Source: JAVBKA01 sp031546715 (GTDB lineage: Bacteria; Bacillota; Clostridia; Oscillospirales; UBA929). Taken from it: 15,482 nucleotides of DNA. Where the stretch lies: contig JAVBKA010000166.1 in assembly GCA_031546715.1 (NCBI GenBank), positions 1 through 15,482 of the forward strand. Reading direction: 5' to 3'. The notes beneath the pieces were generated by a model. It saw only the letters and a list, made by a program, of their open reading frames with translations. It did no database searches and was not told where the DNA came from. Numbering within the stretch: the stretch's first letter is position 1; the number at the start of each line of letters is the position of its first letter. A program made the translations under genes and the position numbers. This document shows, piece by piece, positions 1 through 6,338 of this stretch.

Positions 1-1034
1 TTCTTGTCAAGACCTTCCCACCAAACAGTGTTGTCCTCAAGGTTATGAACAACGTTTGTGAAAATAGTGTTCTTTTGGCAAGAAAGTAATGCGTTTGGAT
101 TTGATTTCATGTTTGTTCCAGGAGCGACTCCGAAGAATCCAGCTTCTGGATTTACAGCCCATAAGCGTCCGTCAGGACCGACGCGGAGCCAAGCGATATC
201 GTCGCCGACGCACCAGACTTTGTAGCCCTTTTGAGTGTAAACTTCAGGCGGGATTAGCATTGCAAGGTTTGTCTTGCCACATGCAGATGGGAACGCGGCT
301 GCAAGGTAACGAACTTCGCCCTTTGGATTTTCAATGCCGAGAATGAGCATATGCTCAGCCATCCAGCCCTCTTTGCGTCCTTGATTGGAAGCAATTCTAA
401 GAGCAAAGCAATTTTTGCCGAGAAGAACGTTTCCGCCGTAACCTGAGTTGATTGACCAGATGGTGTTATCCTCTGGGAAGTGAACGATATAACGTCCTTC
501 TTCGTCAATGTCAGCTTTAGCGTGTAGGCCTTTTGTGAAATCTTCGCTGTCGCCTAAGCACTTAAGTACACGATTACCGATACGTGTCATAATAGCCATA
601 TTGAGGACAACATAGATAGAGTCTGTTAATTCGATGCCGAATTTAGCAAAAGGAGATTCTGGTACTGACATTGAAAAAGGAATGACGTACATTGTACGAC
701 CCTTCATAACACCATCATACATAGTTGAAAGCTTAGAATACATTTCCTTTGGATCCATCCAGTTGTTCGTTGGGCCTGCATCCTCTTGGTTTTTTGAGCA
801 GATGAAGGTACGGTGTTCAACTCGAGCTACGTCGTTTTGTGCGGTACGGTGGATGTAGCAGCCAGGGAGTTTCTCCTGATTTAAAGGAAGAATTTCTTTG
901 TTTGCGATTGATTGATTGCGGAGGTCAGCAAGCTGTTCGTCGCTGCCGTCAATCCAGACGACATTGTCGGGCTTGGTCATAGCAATCATTTCTTCGACCC
1001 ATGCATTGACGGCCTTATTGGTAGTTAGGGACAT
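1..1034 (-). CDS. pckG: Phosphoenolpyruvate carboxykinase (GTP), 5' part, cut by window edge
   Basis: This cytosolic enzyme interconverts oxaloacetate + GTP and phosphoenolpyruvate + GDP + CO2, linking C4 acids to glycolysis and gluconeogenesis. The window holds the first 344 codons; the family is usually about 600 residues, so roughly the C-terminal 40% lies beyond position 1. The reading frame is uninterrupted. Residues 249-256 read PSACGKTN, the phosphate-binding loop with the reactive cysteine (Cys252) typical of the GTP-dependent class. VGDDIAWL follows about 25 residues later as the metal-binding kinase-2 motif, and NWMDP near residue 91 is also family-typical. The ATG at 1034 has an AAAGGAG Shine-Dalgarno six bases upstream and its own promoter, so it is probably transcribed separately from prs. 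Many clostridia use the ATP-type enzyme instead. The assignment is firm because the motifs are diagnostic. Confidence 0.95.
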   Translation of the reverse strand, partial: MSLTTNKAVNAWVEEMIAMTKPDNVVWIDGSDEQLADLRNQSIANKEILPLNQEKLPGCYIHRTAQNDVARVEHRTFICSKNQEDAGPTNNWMDPKEMYSKLSTMYDGVMKGRTMYVIPFSMSVPESPFAKFGIELTDSIYVVLNMAIMTRIGNRVLKCLGDSEDFTKGLHAKADIDEEGRYIVHFPEDNTIWSINSGYGGNVLLGKNCFALRIASNQGRKEGWMAEHMLILGIENPKGEVRYLAAAFPSACGKTNLAMLIPPEVYTQKGYKVWCVGDDIAWLRVGPDGRLWAVNPEAGFFGVAPGTNMKSNPNALLSCQKNTIFTNVVHNLEDNTVWWEGLDK

Positions 1035-1102
1035 TTTTTTCTCCTTTCATTTGAGCGCGCTCCAAATCTAAAGCGACTCAAGCTAGAAAAATTTTCTTCT
1101 AT

Positions 1103-1131
1103 ATTCTACATCTATAAATGTTTTTGCGCAA
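1103..1131 (-). promoter_or_regulatory. Probable sigma-A promoter of pckG
   Basis: On the minus strand TTGCGC (1131-1126) and TAGAAT (1108-1103) are separated by 17 bases, a good sigma-A match. Transcription would start near 1096, giving a leader of about 60 bases. A perfect 10-bp palindrome, GAGCGCGCTC at 1053-1062, sits in that leader between the start point and the ribosome binding site and could be an operator. No experimental support. Confidence 0.6.
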
Positions 1132-1163
1132 GTCTAAAAAGGGAAAAAAGTGTAAATAATTCG

Positions 1164-2288
1164 TTAATTATTAGTACCTTTTGCCAGAAGGTCTTTAATT
1201 TTGGTAACAGGGTCAAGTAAATGGCTGATGCTTTTGTCGTAATTCAGAGTGTTTACAATGTATGCAATGTATTTTGACATATCAACCTCTGTGTACCATG
1301 GACGAGTGCGAAGCTCAGCGGGTCTGTATATTAGGTTTGTGGTAAAGACTTTTGATATTACGCCTTTGTTGTAATATTCATCAAAAGTACTTAAGCCGTC
1401 AGTAAACAAACCGAAGGATGCAAAAACAAAAATGCGGTTGGCACCTCTGATTTTTAGCTCCTCGGAAATACTTAAAATCGAATCCCCTGTAGAAATCATG
1501 TCATCAACAATGATGACATCTTTGCCAGCGATGTTTTCACCAAGAAACTCATGGCTGATAATCGGGTTACGTCCCTTGACAATTCTGGTATAATCTCTGC
1601 GTTTGTAAAACATGCCTAGGTCTAGTCCAAGCACTGAGGAATAATAAATACAACGGGTCATGCCGCCTTCATCAGGAGAAACCATCATTAAATGCTCAGG
1701 ATTTATCCTAATATCAGGTACTTCGCGAAGGAGTGCCTTAATCATCTGATAGGTGGGTTGAACGTTCTCAAAGCCCTTCAGCGGAGTAGCGTTTTGAACG
1801 CGTGGGTCATGGGCGTCAAAGGTAATGAGGTTTTCAACACCCATAGAGGAAAGCTCTTGGAGGGACAACGCACAATCAAGAGATTCGCGGGCAAAACGGC
1901 GGTGCTGACGTCCTTCATATAGCATTGGCATAATGACAGTAATACGGCGGGCTTTACCGTTTGTGGCGGCAATAATACGCTTAAGGTCTTGATAATGGTT
2001 GTCGGGGCTCATTGGTACGGGCTTGTTATACATTTGAAATGTTACACCATAGTTAAAAACATCGCAAAGTAAGTATAAGTCTACGCCTCGAACGGATTGC
2101 TCGATTATGCCCTTGCCTTCGCCAGTTTGAAAGCGGGGACAGCTAACTTGCACAATGCTGCTGTGACCGTCGCCGCCGTTTTCAACATCCCAGTTTTGCA
2201 AATAATGGTCAACCTTGCCGATAAGCTCTTCGCACCCGCGCATACCAACTATGCCCAGCGTGCTGTACTGTGAATTTTCTATGTCCAT
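1164..2288 (-). CDS. prs: Ribose-phosphate pyrophosphokinase (PRPP synthetase), atypical long form
   Basis: The predicted reaction is ribose 5-phosphate + ATP to PRPP + AMP, feeding purine, pyrimidine, histidine and NAD synthesis. PRPP-loop motif VDDMISTGDS lies at residues 261-270. A catalytic-type histidine sits in FDAHDP (His160), the KRR flexible-loop residues are at 229-231, and SPDEGG precedes them. The protein has 374 residues against about 315 for the classical enzyme. The classical ATP-site motif ARQDRK is replaced by GRQHRR (126-131), and FSDGE is not recognisable, its place being taken by RFQTGEGKG. It therefore belongs to a divergent branch. I chose the ATG at 2288 over an in-frame TTG at 2300 because that TTG falls inside the Shine-Dalgarno (TTGAGGTG) five bases before the ATG. 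It follows rsmA by 33 bases and is probably cotranscribed with it. Confidence 0.85.
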   Translation of the reverse strand: MDIENSQYSTLGIVGMRGCEELIGKVDHYLQNWDVENGGDGHSSIVQVSCPRFQTGEGKGIIEQSVRGVDLYLLCDVFNYGVTFQMYNKPVPMSPDNHYQDLKRIIAATNGKARRITVIMPMLYEGRQHRRFARESLDCALSLQELSSMGVENLITFDAHDPRVQNATPLKGFENVQPTYQMIKALLREVPDIRINPEHLMMVSPDEGGMTRCIYYSSVLGLDLGMFYKRRDYTRIVKGRNPIISHEFLGENIAGKDVIIVDDMISTGDSILSISEELKIRGANRIFVFASFGLFTDGLSTFDEYYNKGVISKVFTTNLIYRPAELRTRPWYTEVDMSKYIAYIVNTLNYDKSISHLLDPVTKIKDLLAKGTNN

Positions 2289-2321
2289 GACACACCTCAA
2301 AAAAAATATGAAATTGAGTAA

Positions 2322-3209
2322 CTACAAATTATTTGAAAATATTGATGCAATACGCAAAAATTCAGGCACGCCTAAGACTTCGCCGCGAACAGAGGGGTTG
2401 ATTTCCGCCTTTGTCAGACAATCAGAAACCCACTCTTTTCCGTTAGGAAATACGGCAGACAAGCTGTTAAGCAAGGTCTTGCGCCGTTGGGCAAAGGCGG
2501 CTCTGGTTATTCTGAAAAATAGATTTTGCATTTCCTTTGGAACAAGGGGCTGGGGATGCTTGTCCAGTCTAATGACTGCGCTGTGCACCTCTGGCTGAGG
2601 CATAAAGCTGTGCGGGGGTACGTCAAATAGTATTTCCACGTTATAAAAAACTCTAACGAAAATTGTAAAAGAGCCATAGGCTTCTGTGTTCGGTGCGGCA
2701 GTCAGCCTCTGCGCAACTTCGCGCTGAACCATGACGGTCATCTGCTCAAAGCAGTCCGCCTCGATAAGGCTTGTCAGAATAGGGGAGGTGATGGAGTATG
2801 GCAGATTTGCGGTTACAACAGGGGTACAGTCTCCAAAATGAGCTTGAACCACAGCGCGCAAATCAGTTCTGAGGGCGTCTGCTTCGATTATGGAAATGTT
2901 TTCGCTGCCGTCAAATATCTTTTTGAGCACACTAACCAACAGAGAATCAATTTCAATGGATACTACCTTTTTAAAATGCTTGCTAAGCTCGGAGGTTAAT
3001 GCTCCGATTCCTGGACCGATTTCTAACGTTGCTGAGTTAGTGTTTCCAGTTTTGACAGAAATAGCAGTAAAGGCGGAGGTTGCAATTTTATCAGGAATTG
3101 TACTGTCGATAAGGAAATTTTGACCCTTTGACTTGGAAAAATGGAAGCCTAGCGGGTACAAAATGTTGCGGATAACGCTGGGGTTACATAAATCATACAT
3201 AATTTCCAA
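2322..3209 (-). CDS. rsmA: 16S rRNA (adenine1518/1519-N6)-dimethyltransferase
   Basis: RsmA (KsgA) dimethylates two adjacent adenines in the 3'-terminal hairpin of 16S rRNA late in 30S assembly, using S-adenosylmethionine. From the chosen start, GQNFL at residues 29-33 is the family N-terminal signature. LEIGPGIG (62-69) is the SAM-binding loop, SIEID (84-88) holds the acidic ribose-binding residue, and NLPYSI (135-140) is the catalytic N-L-P-Y motif. The C-terminal helical domain follows. I place the start at TTG 3209, seven bases after GGAGG, giving 295 residues. An ATG at 3200 is possible but 16 bases from the Shine-Dalgarno. A longer in-frame extension to 3272 would cross the hairpin and encodes nothing family-like. 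A YabE-like gene upstream matches the Bacillus yabE-rnmV-ksgA neighbourhood, but rnmV is missing here. Confidence 0.93.
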   Translation of the reverse strand: MEIMYDLCNPSVIRNILYPLGFHFSKSKGQNFLIDSTIPDKIATSAFTAISVKTGNTNSATLEIGPGIGALTSELSKHFKKVVSIEIDSLLVSVLKKIFDGSENISIIEADALRTDLRAVVQAHFGDCTPVVTANLPYSITSPILTSLIEADCFEQMTVMVQREVAQRLTAAPNTEAYGSFTIFVRVFYNVEILFDVPPHSFMPQPEVHSAVIRLDKHPQPLVPKEMQNLFFRITRAAFAQRRKTLLNSLSAVFPNGKEWVSDCLTKAEINPSVRGEVLGVPEFLRIASIFSNNL

Positions 3210-3253
3210 AAAAAAACCTCCAATGATAGCATACACCATCTTCGGAGGTTTTT
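3208..3253 (-). terminator. Terminator-like hairpin whose 3' arm contains the rsmA Shine-Dalgarno
   Basis: Read on the minus strand, AAAAACCTCC (3253-3244) pairs with GGAGGTTTTT (3221-3212). A second helix, GATGGT with ATCATT, closes a 7-base loop inside it, with a 3-base bulge (GAA) on the 5' side. A run of nine T follows directly (3216-3208). It lies 54 bases after the YabE-like stop codon, so it can serve as that gene's intrinsic terminator. The GGAGG of its 3' arm is also the ribosome binding site of rsmA, and the T-run overlaps the TTG start. The plus strand also has a short T-tract, so it may work in both directions. Confidence 0.7.
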
Positions 3254-3306
3254 CAATATCTCTATTGAACAATATTCTTAGAAGAAAACGCGGAAGAATG
3301 TATTAA

Positions 3307-4482
3307 TCAATCTAAAACATAAATAATGGCTTTTTTCTTGCCGAATTTAATACATTCATCTCTGGTATCAAAGAAAAGGTCAACCATGTACCCGCGGAAA
3401 CCGCCAACGTCCTCACAAATGGCATAACCATAGTCCCAAGTGCCGTTTGTGGATGTGACATACACCTTAGTTTTCAGAGGTATAATTTTGCGGTCAACTG
3501 CAATAGTGCCAACGCGGGCGACATTACCCAAGGCATTAACCTTGCGGGCTTTATTTTCAGTTGTATATGCAGTAGCAAGGCACTCAAGGCGGCGGGAATA
3601 TGTAAATTTTACGCCTGCGGAGTCATAGGAAATACTTCCCGCAAATTCCTTGCCAGGCTCTGGTCTAGGGTTATTTTCGTCAAAAACAATTGCGTCAGAC
3701 AGTGCTGTGACGGTGGTATCGATAATCGGAACTTCTTCATGTATTCGCCTTACGCCGTATTCCGTAACCTGTGTGACCGGTACTGCGCTGACAAAGACCT
3801 TCGCAAGAGATTTAGAGACGATTGTGCCGTCCTCTTCGCGAATTTCATAGACATAGGTTTTTTTGCCAGGGATGCCGTCTTGAATAACAACCTCGGTGTT
3901 GGCGTTCATGTGGGTGTTCTTTTTGCGAATCTCCTCAAAGGGTATGTCAGCATAAACCTCCTGAGAGTATGCCTTTGTACGCATAACCTCGATTCGCAGT
4001 CCAGGGGATACAGGGGTTAGGGAGGAAGGGGAATAAACATCGCCCTCCTGAGGGACAAAGCCTGATTGCTTGAGTGCGTCAAGGCAGGTGCCGTTGGGGG
4101 TTTTGACTAAGATTTCGTTACCGTCATAACAAACAGTAACGTAAAAGCTGCGTTCAATGACGATTTCAGCCGACGAACCGCGAATTGGAGCATCGGGATA
4201 TGTAACTAAGTCGTATTTACTGATGAAAATTCCAGCTTCAGCCATGGCAATGCGAGGGTCTTGGGTATAGGTTTCGTGAACGGTTATTTCACCGTCGTCA
4301 TTAAAAACAAATGTATTTAACTCTGTTATATAGCGGCCAAAAAACAACAGTGCCGTAATCGAAGTGAGCAGCAATGCGGCGTAACGCATCCTTGCGATTT
4401 TGATTAAGTTGTTTACAACCACAACAGATTGATAAGCAATGTTTTTAAAAAACTGCTTAGCTCTCGCTCTGTGATACCTCAT
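3307..4482 (-). CDS. YabE-like cell-wall protein with DUF348, G5 and 3D domains
   Basis: This is a predicted membrane-anchored surface protein of the YabE/resuscitation-promoting-factor-like group, probably acting on or binding peptidoglycan. Numbered from the ATG at 4482 (391 residues), a basic N-terminus precedes one hydrophobic segment at about 33-52 (signal anchor). DUF348-type repeats cover about 58-165 and a G5 domain about 170-242. A C-terminal 3D domain (about 299-390) carries its aspartates in AVD (Asp330), CEDVGG (Asp358) and VDLFFD (Asp368). The 3D domain resembles the catalytic barrel of MltA-type lytic transglycosylases. The reading frame can be extended to a TTG at 4566, but that extension is the promoter itself. 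The ATG has TGGAG eight bases upstream. The gene lies directly upstream of rsmA, as yabE does in Bacillus apart from rnmV. The exact enzymatic activity is uncertain. Confidence 0.87.
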   Translation of the reverse strand: MRYHRARAKQFFKNIAYQSVVVVNNLIKIARMRYAALLLTSITALLFFGRYITELNTFVFNDDGEITVHETYTQDPRIAMAEAGIFISKYDLVTYPDAPIRGSSAEIVIERSFYVTVCYDGNEILVKTPNGTCLDALKQSGFVPQEGDVYSPSSLTPVSPGLRIEVMRTKAYSQEVYADIPFEEIRKKNTHMNANTEVVIQDGIPGKKTYVYEIREEDGTIVSKSLAKVFVSAVPVTQVTEYGVRRIHEEVPIIDTTVTALSDAIVFDENNPRPEPGKEFAGSISYDSAGVKFTYSRRLECLATAYTTENKARKVNALGNVARVGTIAVDRKIIPLKTKVYVTSTNGTWDYGYAICEDVGGFRGYMVDLFFDTRDECIKFGKKKAIIYVLD

Positions 4483-4508
4483 GTATGTACTCCAGTCGGA
4501 AAAAAGTG

Positions 4509-4522
4509 TTACAATATTGTAA
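4509..4522. promoter_or_regulatory. 14-bp perfect palindrome in the leader of the YabE-like gene
   Basis: TTACAATATTGTAA is a perfect 14-bp palindrome lying about 10-22 bases downstream of the predicted transcription start and 27 bases before the start codon. The position suits a repressor site or a small hairpin. Its half-site GTTACA recurs twice more upstream of the promoter, at 4635-4640 and 4645-4650. The binding protein is unknown. Confidence 0.45.
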
Positions 4523-4537
4523 TCGGAATGTAAGGAA

Positions 4538-4566
4538 ATTATACCACCTTTACCCACTATAGTCAA
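4538..4566 (-). promoter_or_regulatory. Near-consensus sigma-A promoter of the YabE-like/rsmA/prs group
   Basis: On the minus strand TTGACT (4566-4561) and a perfect TATAAT (4543-4538) are separated by exactly 17 bases. It is the best sigma-A match in the window. Transcription would start near 4531, leaving a leader of about 50 bases before the ATG at 4482. It shows that the longest open frame, which begins inside the -35 box, is not the true coding start. Confidence 0.82.
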
Positions 4567-4634
4567 GATAATTTATTCCTGTCGGCAGAGAGCCACCACA
4601 AAGCTTATGTAAACCAGACAAAATTCAGTTATTG

Positions 4635-4650
4635 GTTACAAAAAGTTACA
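4635..4650. repeat. Direct repeat of GTTACA, spaced one helical turn
   Basis: GTTACA occurs at 4635-4640 and again at 4645-4650, exactly 10 bp apart and so on the same face of the helix. The same hexamer begins the palindromic site at 4508-4513. The pair lies about 70-85 bp upstream of the YabE-like promoter and within the 277-base divergent intergenic region. It could be an activator or repressor site; in AT-rich DNA chance occurrence cannot be excluded. Confidence 0.3.
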
Positions 4651-4773
4651 GCGAAATTTGGTTAAAAAACGAAAGCGATGTCGTAAAGTTTTATACTATA
4701 TATTGTGATTAGCTATTTTTTGCATAAAACCAGATTTTTATTCATGCGAAGCGGGTATAAATAAAAAATATGG

Positions 4774-4801
4774 TTTGGACAGGTTATGTTTTGTCTACAA
4801 T
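4774..4801 (+). promoter_or_regulatory. Possible promoter of the DUF2508-bofA operon
   Basis: TTTGGA (4774-4779) and TACAAT (4796-4801) are 16 bases apart and would start transcription near 4808, about 36 bases before the coding start. The -35 match is mediocre. Other AT-rich hexamers, such as TATAAA at 4756, are available in this region, so the choice is tentative. The rest of 4567-4773 shows no gene or RNA that I recognise. Confidence 0.35.
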
Positions 4802-4843
4802 CTGAATATGCTTTAGCTAAACAACATATCCGGAGGAAAACAT

Positions 4844-5113
4844 ATGATAATGAGCACATTTCCCAAGAAAGCAGAAAATCCAGCAAGAGCTGAAATTATC
4901 GGCGAGCTGCGTCTTGTGCAGATAGACATCGATGACGCACGTAGCAGATTCAATCAGGCAACCGAGCAGGAGCTTATAGAGCAGAGCGTGTATGAGTTGA
5001 ACGCGCTGCAAGCGAGGTATACTTATTTTTTGAGAAAGTTGAAGGAATTTGATTCGGCGAATGAAATCGCAGGTAATTCAGCAAGAGTAAAAACAGGAGG
5101 AGAAGTCGGATGA
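4844..5113 (+). CDS. DUF2508 family protein (YaaL-like)
   Basis: This is a small acidic, helical cytosolic protein of 89 residues and unknown function. The central part (about 18-68) has the DUF2508 pattern: spaced hydrophobics, then an ELIEQSVYELNALQARY stretch and a short LRKLKE helix, as in Bacillus YaaL. It probably forms a helical hairpin or coiled coil. The ATG at 4844 is preceded by CGGAGG with seven bases of spacing. Its stop overlaps the next start (ATGA at 5110-5113), so it is translationally coupled to the BofA-like gene. In Bacillus yaaL and bofA are also neighbours, but behind dnaX-recR, which are absent here. The assignment comes from sequence pattern plus this context. Confidence 0.78.
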   Translation: MIMSTFPKKAENPARAEIIGELRLVQIDIDDARSRFNQATEQELIEQSVYELNALQARYTYFLRKLKEFDSANEIAGNSARVKTGGEVG

Positions 5114-5298
5114 AGATTCTTGGTATTCTTATTAGGAACGCGATGCTTGGGTTTATGTGTCTGCTTGTGTTTAATTGGGTTGGAGGCTCGCTTGGTTTGT
5201 CCTTGGGGGTAAACGCGCTAAATACAGGGGTTTTGGCAGTTCTGGGAGTGCCGGGCTTTGGGCTGTTGTTGCTGATAAAAACTATGAATATGCAGTAA
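5110..5298 (+). CDS. bofA: BofA-like inhibitor of pro-sigma-K processing
   Basis: In Bacillus, BofA sits in the outer forespore membrane and holds the SpoIVFB protease inactive until a forespore signal arrives, delaying sigma-K activation. This 62-residue protein is almost entirely hydrophobic, with two predicted membrane segments (about 5-30 and 38-58). The second contains the family signature NTGVLAVLGVPGFGLLLLIK, with the conserved asparagine and G-V-P-G. It is somewhat shorter than the Bacillus protein (about 87 residues) at the N-terminus. Its ATG overlaps the stop of the preceding gene by four bases and has AGGAGG nine bases upstream, so translation should be efficient. Many clostridia keep BofA-like proteins although the SpoIVFB partner system varies; the exact role here is inferred. 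Confidence 0.82.
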   Translation: MKILGILIRNAMLGFMCLLVFNWVGGSLGLSLGVNALNTGVLAVLGVPGFGLLLLIKTMNMQ

Positions 5299-5346
5299 AA
5301 GGTTTACATAATCCGCACTATAAGAATAGCTCTTTTAAGAAACAGA

Positions 5347-5385
5347 CCTGTGAGAAAAAGCCCTGTGAGAAAAGTCCTGTGAGAA
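5347..5385 (+). repeat. Three imperfect copies of CCTGTGAGAA
   Basis: CCTGTGAGAA starts at 5347, 5362 and 5376, giving periods of 15 and 14 bases with a variable AAAAGC/AAGT/GCAG tail. The array lies between the convergent bofA and ribF genes and its last copy forms part of the hairpin at 5370-5395. No plausible gene covers it. It looks like a short slippage-type duplication. Confidence 0.5.
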
Positions 5386-5395
5386 GCAGACTTTT
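5370..5395. terminator. Possible bidirectional terminator between bofA and ribF
   Basis: AAAAGT (5370-5375) and CTG (5377-5379) pair with CAG (5387-5389) and ACTTTT (5390-5395), with one bulged C and a 7-base loop. Both strands end the stem in a run of T. It lies between two converging operons, where a shared terminator is expected. The stem is AT-rich and the T-tracts are short, so strength is doubtful. Confidence 0.45.
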
Positions 5396-5407
5396 AATAA
5401 TCAGCTA

Positions 5408-6301
5408 TCATGTGCCTTTGCGCAACCACTGGCGGGCGAAAACGACGTCTTTTGAAATCTGCTCGCGTAAGCCTTCCACGCCGTCAAAGGTTTGTTCAGG
5501 GCGAATAAAGCTCAAAAGCTCGATATTTAGAGTCGTGCCGTAAAGGTCGCCTGAAAAGTCAAAAAAGGTAGTCTCTACAGTAATGGATGAAATCGATGAA
5601 ACAGTGGGTCTGACGCCAATATTTGTAACGCCTCTGTATAACACGCCGCCAATAACCGCTTGAGAAACGTAAACGCCCTTTGCGGGGGTGATTACGCCTT
5701 GAGAAATCAAAATGTTTGCGGTAGGGTAGCCGATGGAGGAGCCTAGCTTCTGCCCCGATATAACCGTACCCGATATGCCATGATTATGACCAAGATAGCT
5801 CGCCGCAAGCTCAACATCACCCTGACCGATAAGTCGGCGGATGTATGTTGAGCTTACAGTTATGCCGTTAATGTCAACTCTCGGCATGATATCACAGCCG
5901 ATATTATGGGTAGCGCAGTACTCGCTCAGACGCTCAGGGTTTCCCTCGCCATGAAAGCCAAAGTGAAAATCATGCCCCGCAACGACATGAACCCCGCCAA
6001 GCTCGCCGCATACTGTTTTGCTGATAAAGGTTTCCCATGGCATGTGCATGAGGTTATCATCAAAAGGCATAATTATGACATCACGGATGCCGTAGAGTGA
6101 GCGCATAAGGTCGGCACGGTCAGAAACTGTGCCCAAAAGGGGAGGAATCTGCCCTAGAATCACTCTCTCAGGGTGATTGTCAAATGTTAAAACTCCAGAA
6201 ACTGCGGAAATGCGATTTGCAACCTCAACTGTTTTCTTTAGCAATGCTCCATGCCCGATATGAACTCCGTCAAAAAAGCCCAGTGCCATTACTCTTCTCA
6301 T
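5408..6301 (-). CDS. ribF: Bifunctional riboflavin kinase / FAD synthetase
   Basis: RibF phosphorylates riboflavin to FMN and adenylates FMN to FAD. The N-terminal adenylyltransferase half has GFFDGVHIGH (8-17), GHDFHFG (109-115) and SSTYIR (150-155). The C-terminal riboflavin kinase half has GYPTAN (191-196), GVTNIGVRPT (224-233) and the catalytic-type glutamate Glu243 before FFDFSGDLYG. The length of 297 residues is slightly short because only seven residues precede the GFFDG motif; family members usually have more, but an in-frame stop just upstream rules out extension. The flavokinase loop reads GQKLGSSIGYPTAN, where G-R-T or G-R-S is commoner. The AAAGGG upstream is about 14 bases from the ATG, so initiation is not well placed; ATG 6289 is an alternative. 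It is the last gene of the rimP operon, 37 bases after truB. No FMN riboswitch is visible. Confidence 0.94.
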   Translation of the reverse strand: MRRVMALGFFDGVHIGHGALLKKTVEVANRISAVSGVLTFDNHPERVILGQIPPLLGTVSDRADLMRSLYGIRDVIIMPFDDNLMHMPWETFISKTVCGELGGVHVVAGHDFHFGFHGEGNPERLSEYCATHNIGCDIMPRVDINGITVSSTYIRRLIGQGDVELAASYLGHNHGISGTVISGQKLGSSIGYPTANILISQGVITPAKGVYVSQAVIGGVLYRGVTNIGVRPTVSSISSITVETTFFDFSGDLYGTTLNIELLSFIRPEQTFDGVEGLREQISKDVVFARQWLRKGT

Positions 6302-6338
6302 TTTCTTATTGCCATCCCTTTATATAAGTCATCTTTAA

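Noticed and set aside
2215..2598. 127-codon plus-strand frame across the prs/rsmA junction
   Set aside because: It overlaps two conserved minus-strand genes and has no family resemblance.
3210..3272. N-terminal extension of RsmA to 3272
   Set aside because: It runs through the terminator-like hairpin, and its encoded residues do not resemble the family. TTG 3209 has GGAGG at seven bases.
4483..4566. N-terminal extension of the YabE-like protein from TTG 4566
   Set aside because: The extension consists of the TTGACT/TATAAT promoter and leader, and the ATG at 4482 has a good Shine-Dalgarno.
5340..5400. CRISPR-like array at the CCTGTGAGAA repeats
   Set aside because: There are only three 10-base units with 4-5 base gaps and no spacers.
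6302..6338. FMN riboswitch before ribF
   Set aside because: The gap between truB and ribF is only 37 bases, too short for the aptamer, and ribF is an internal operon gene.
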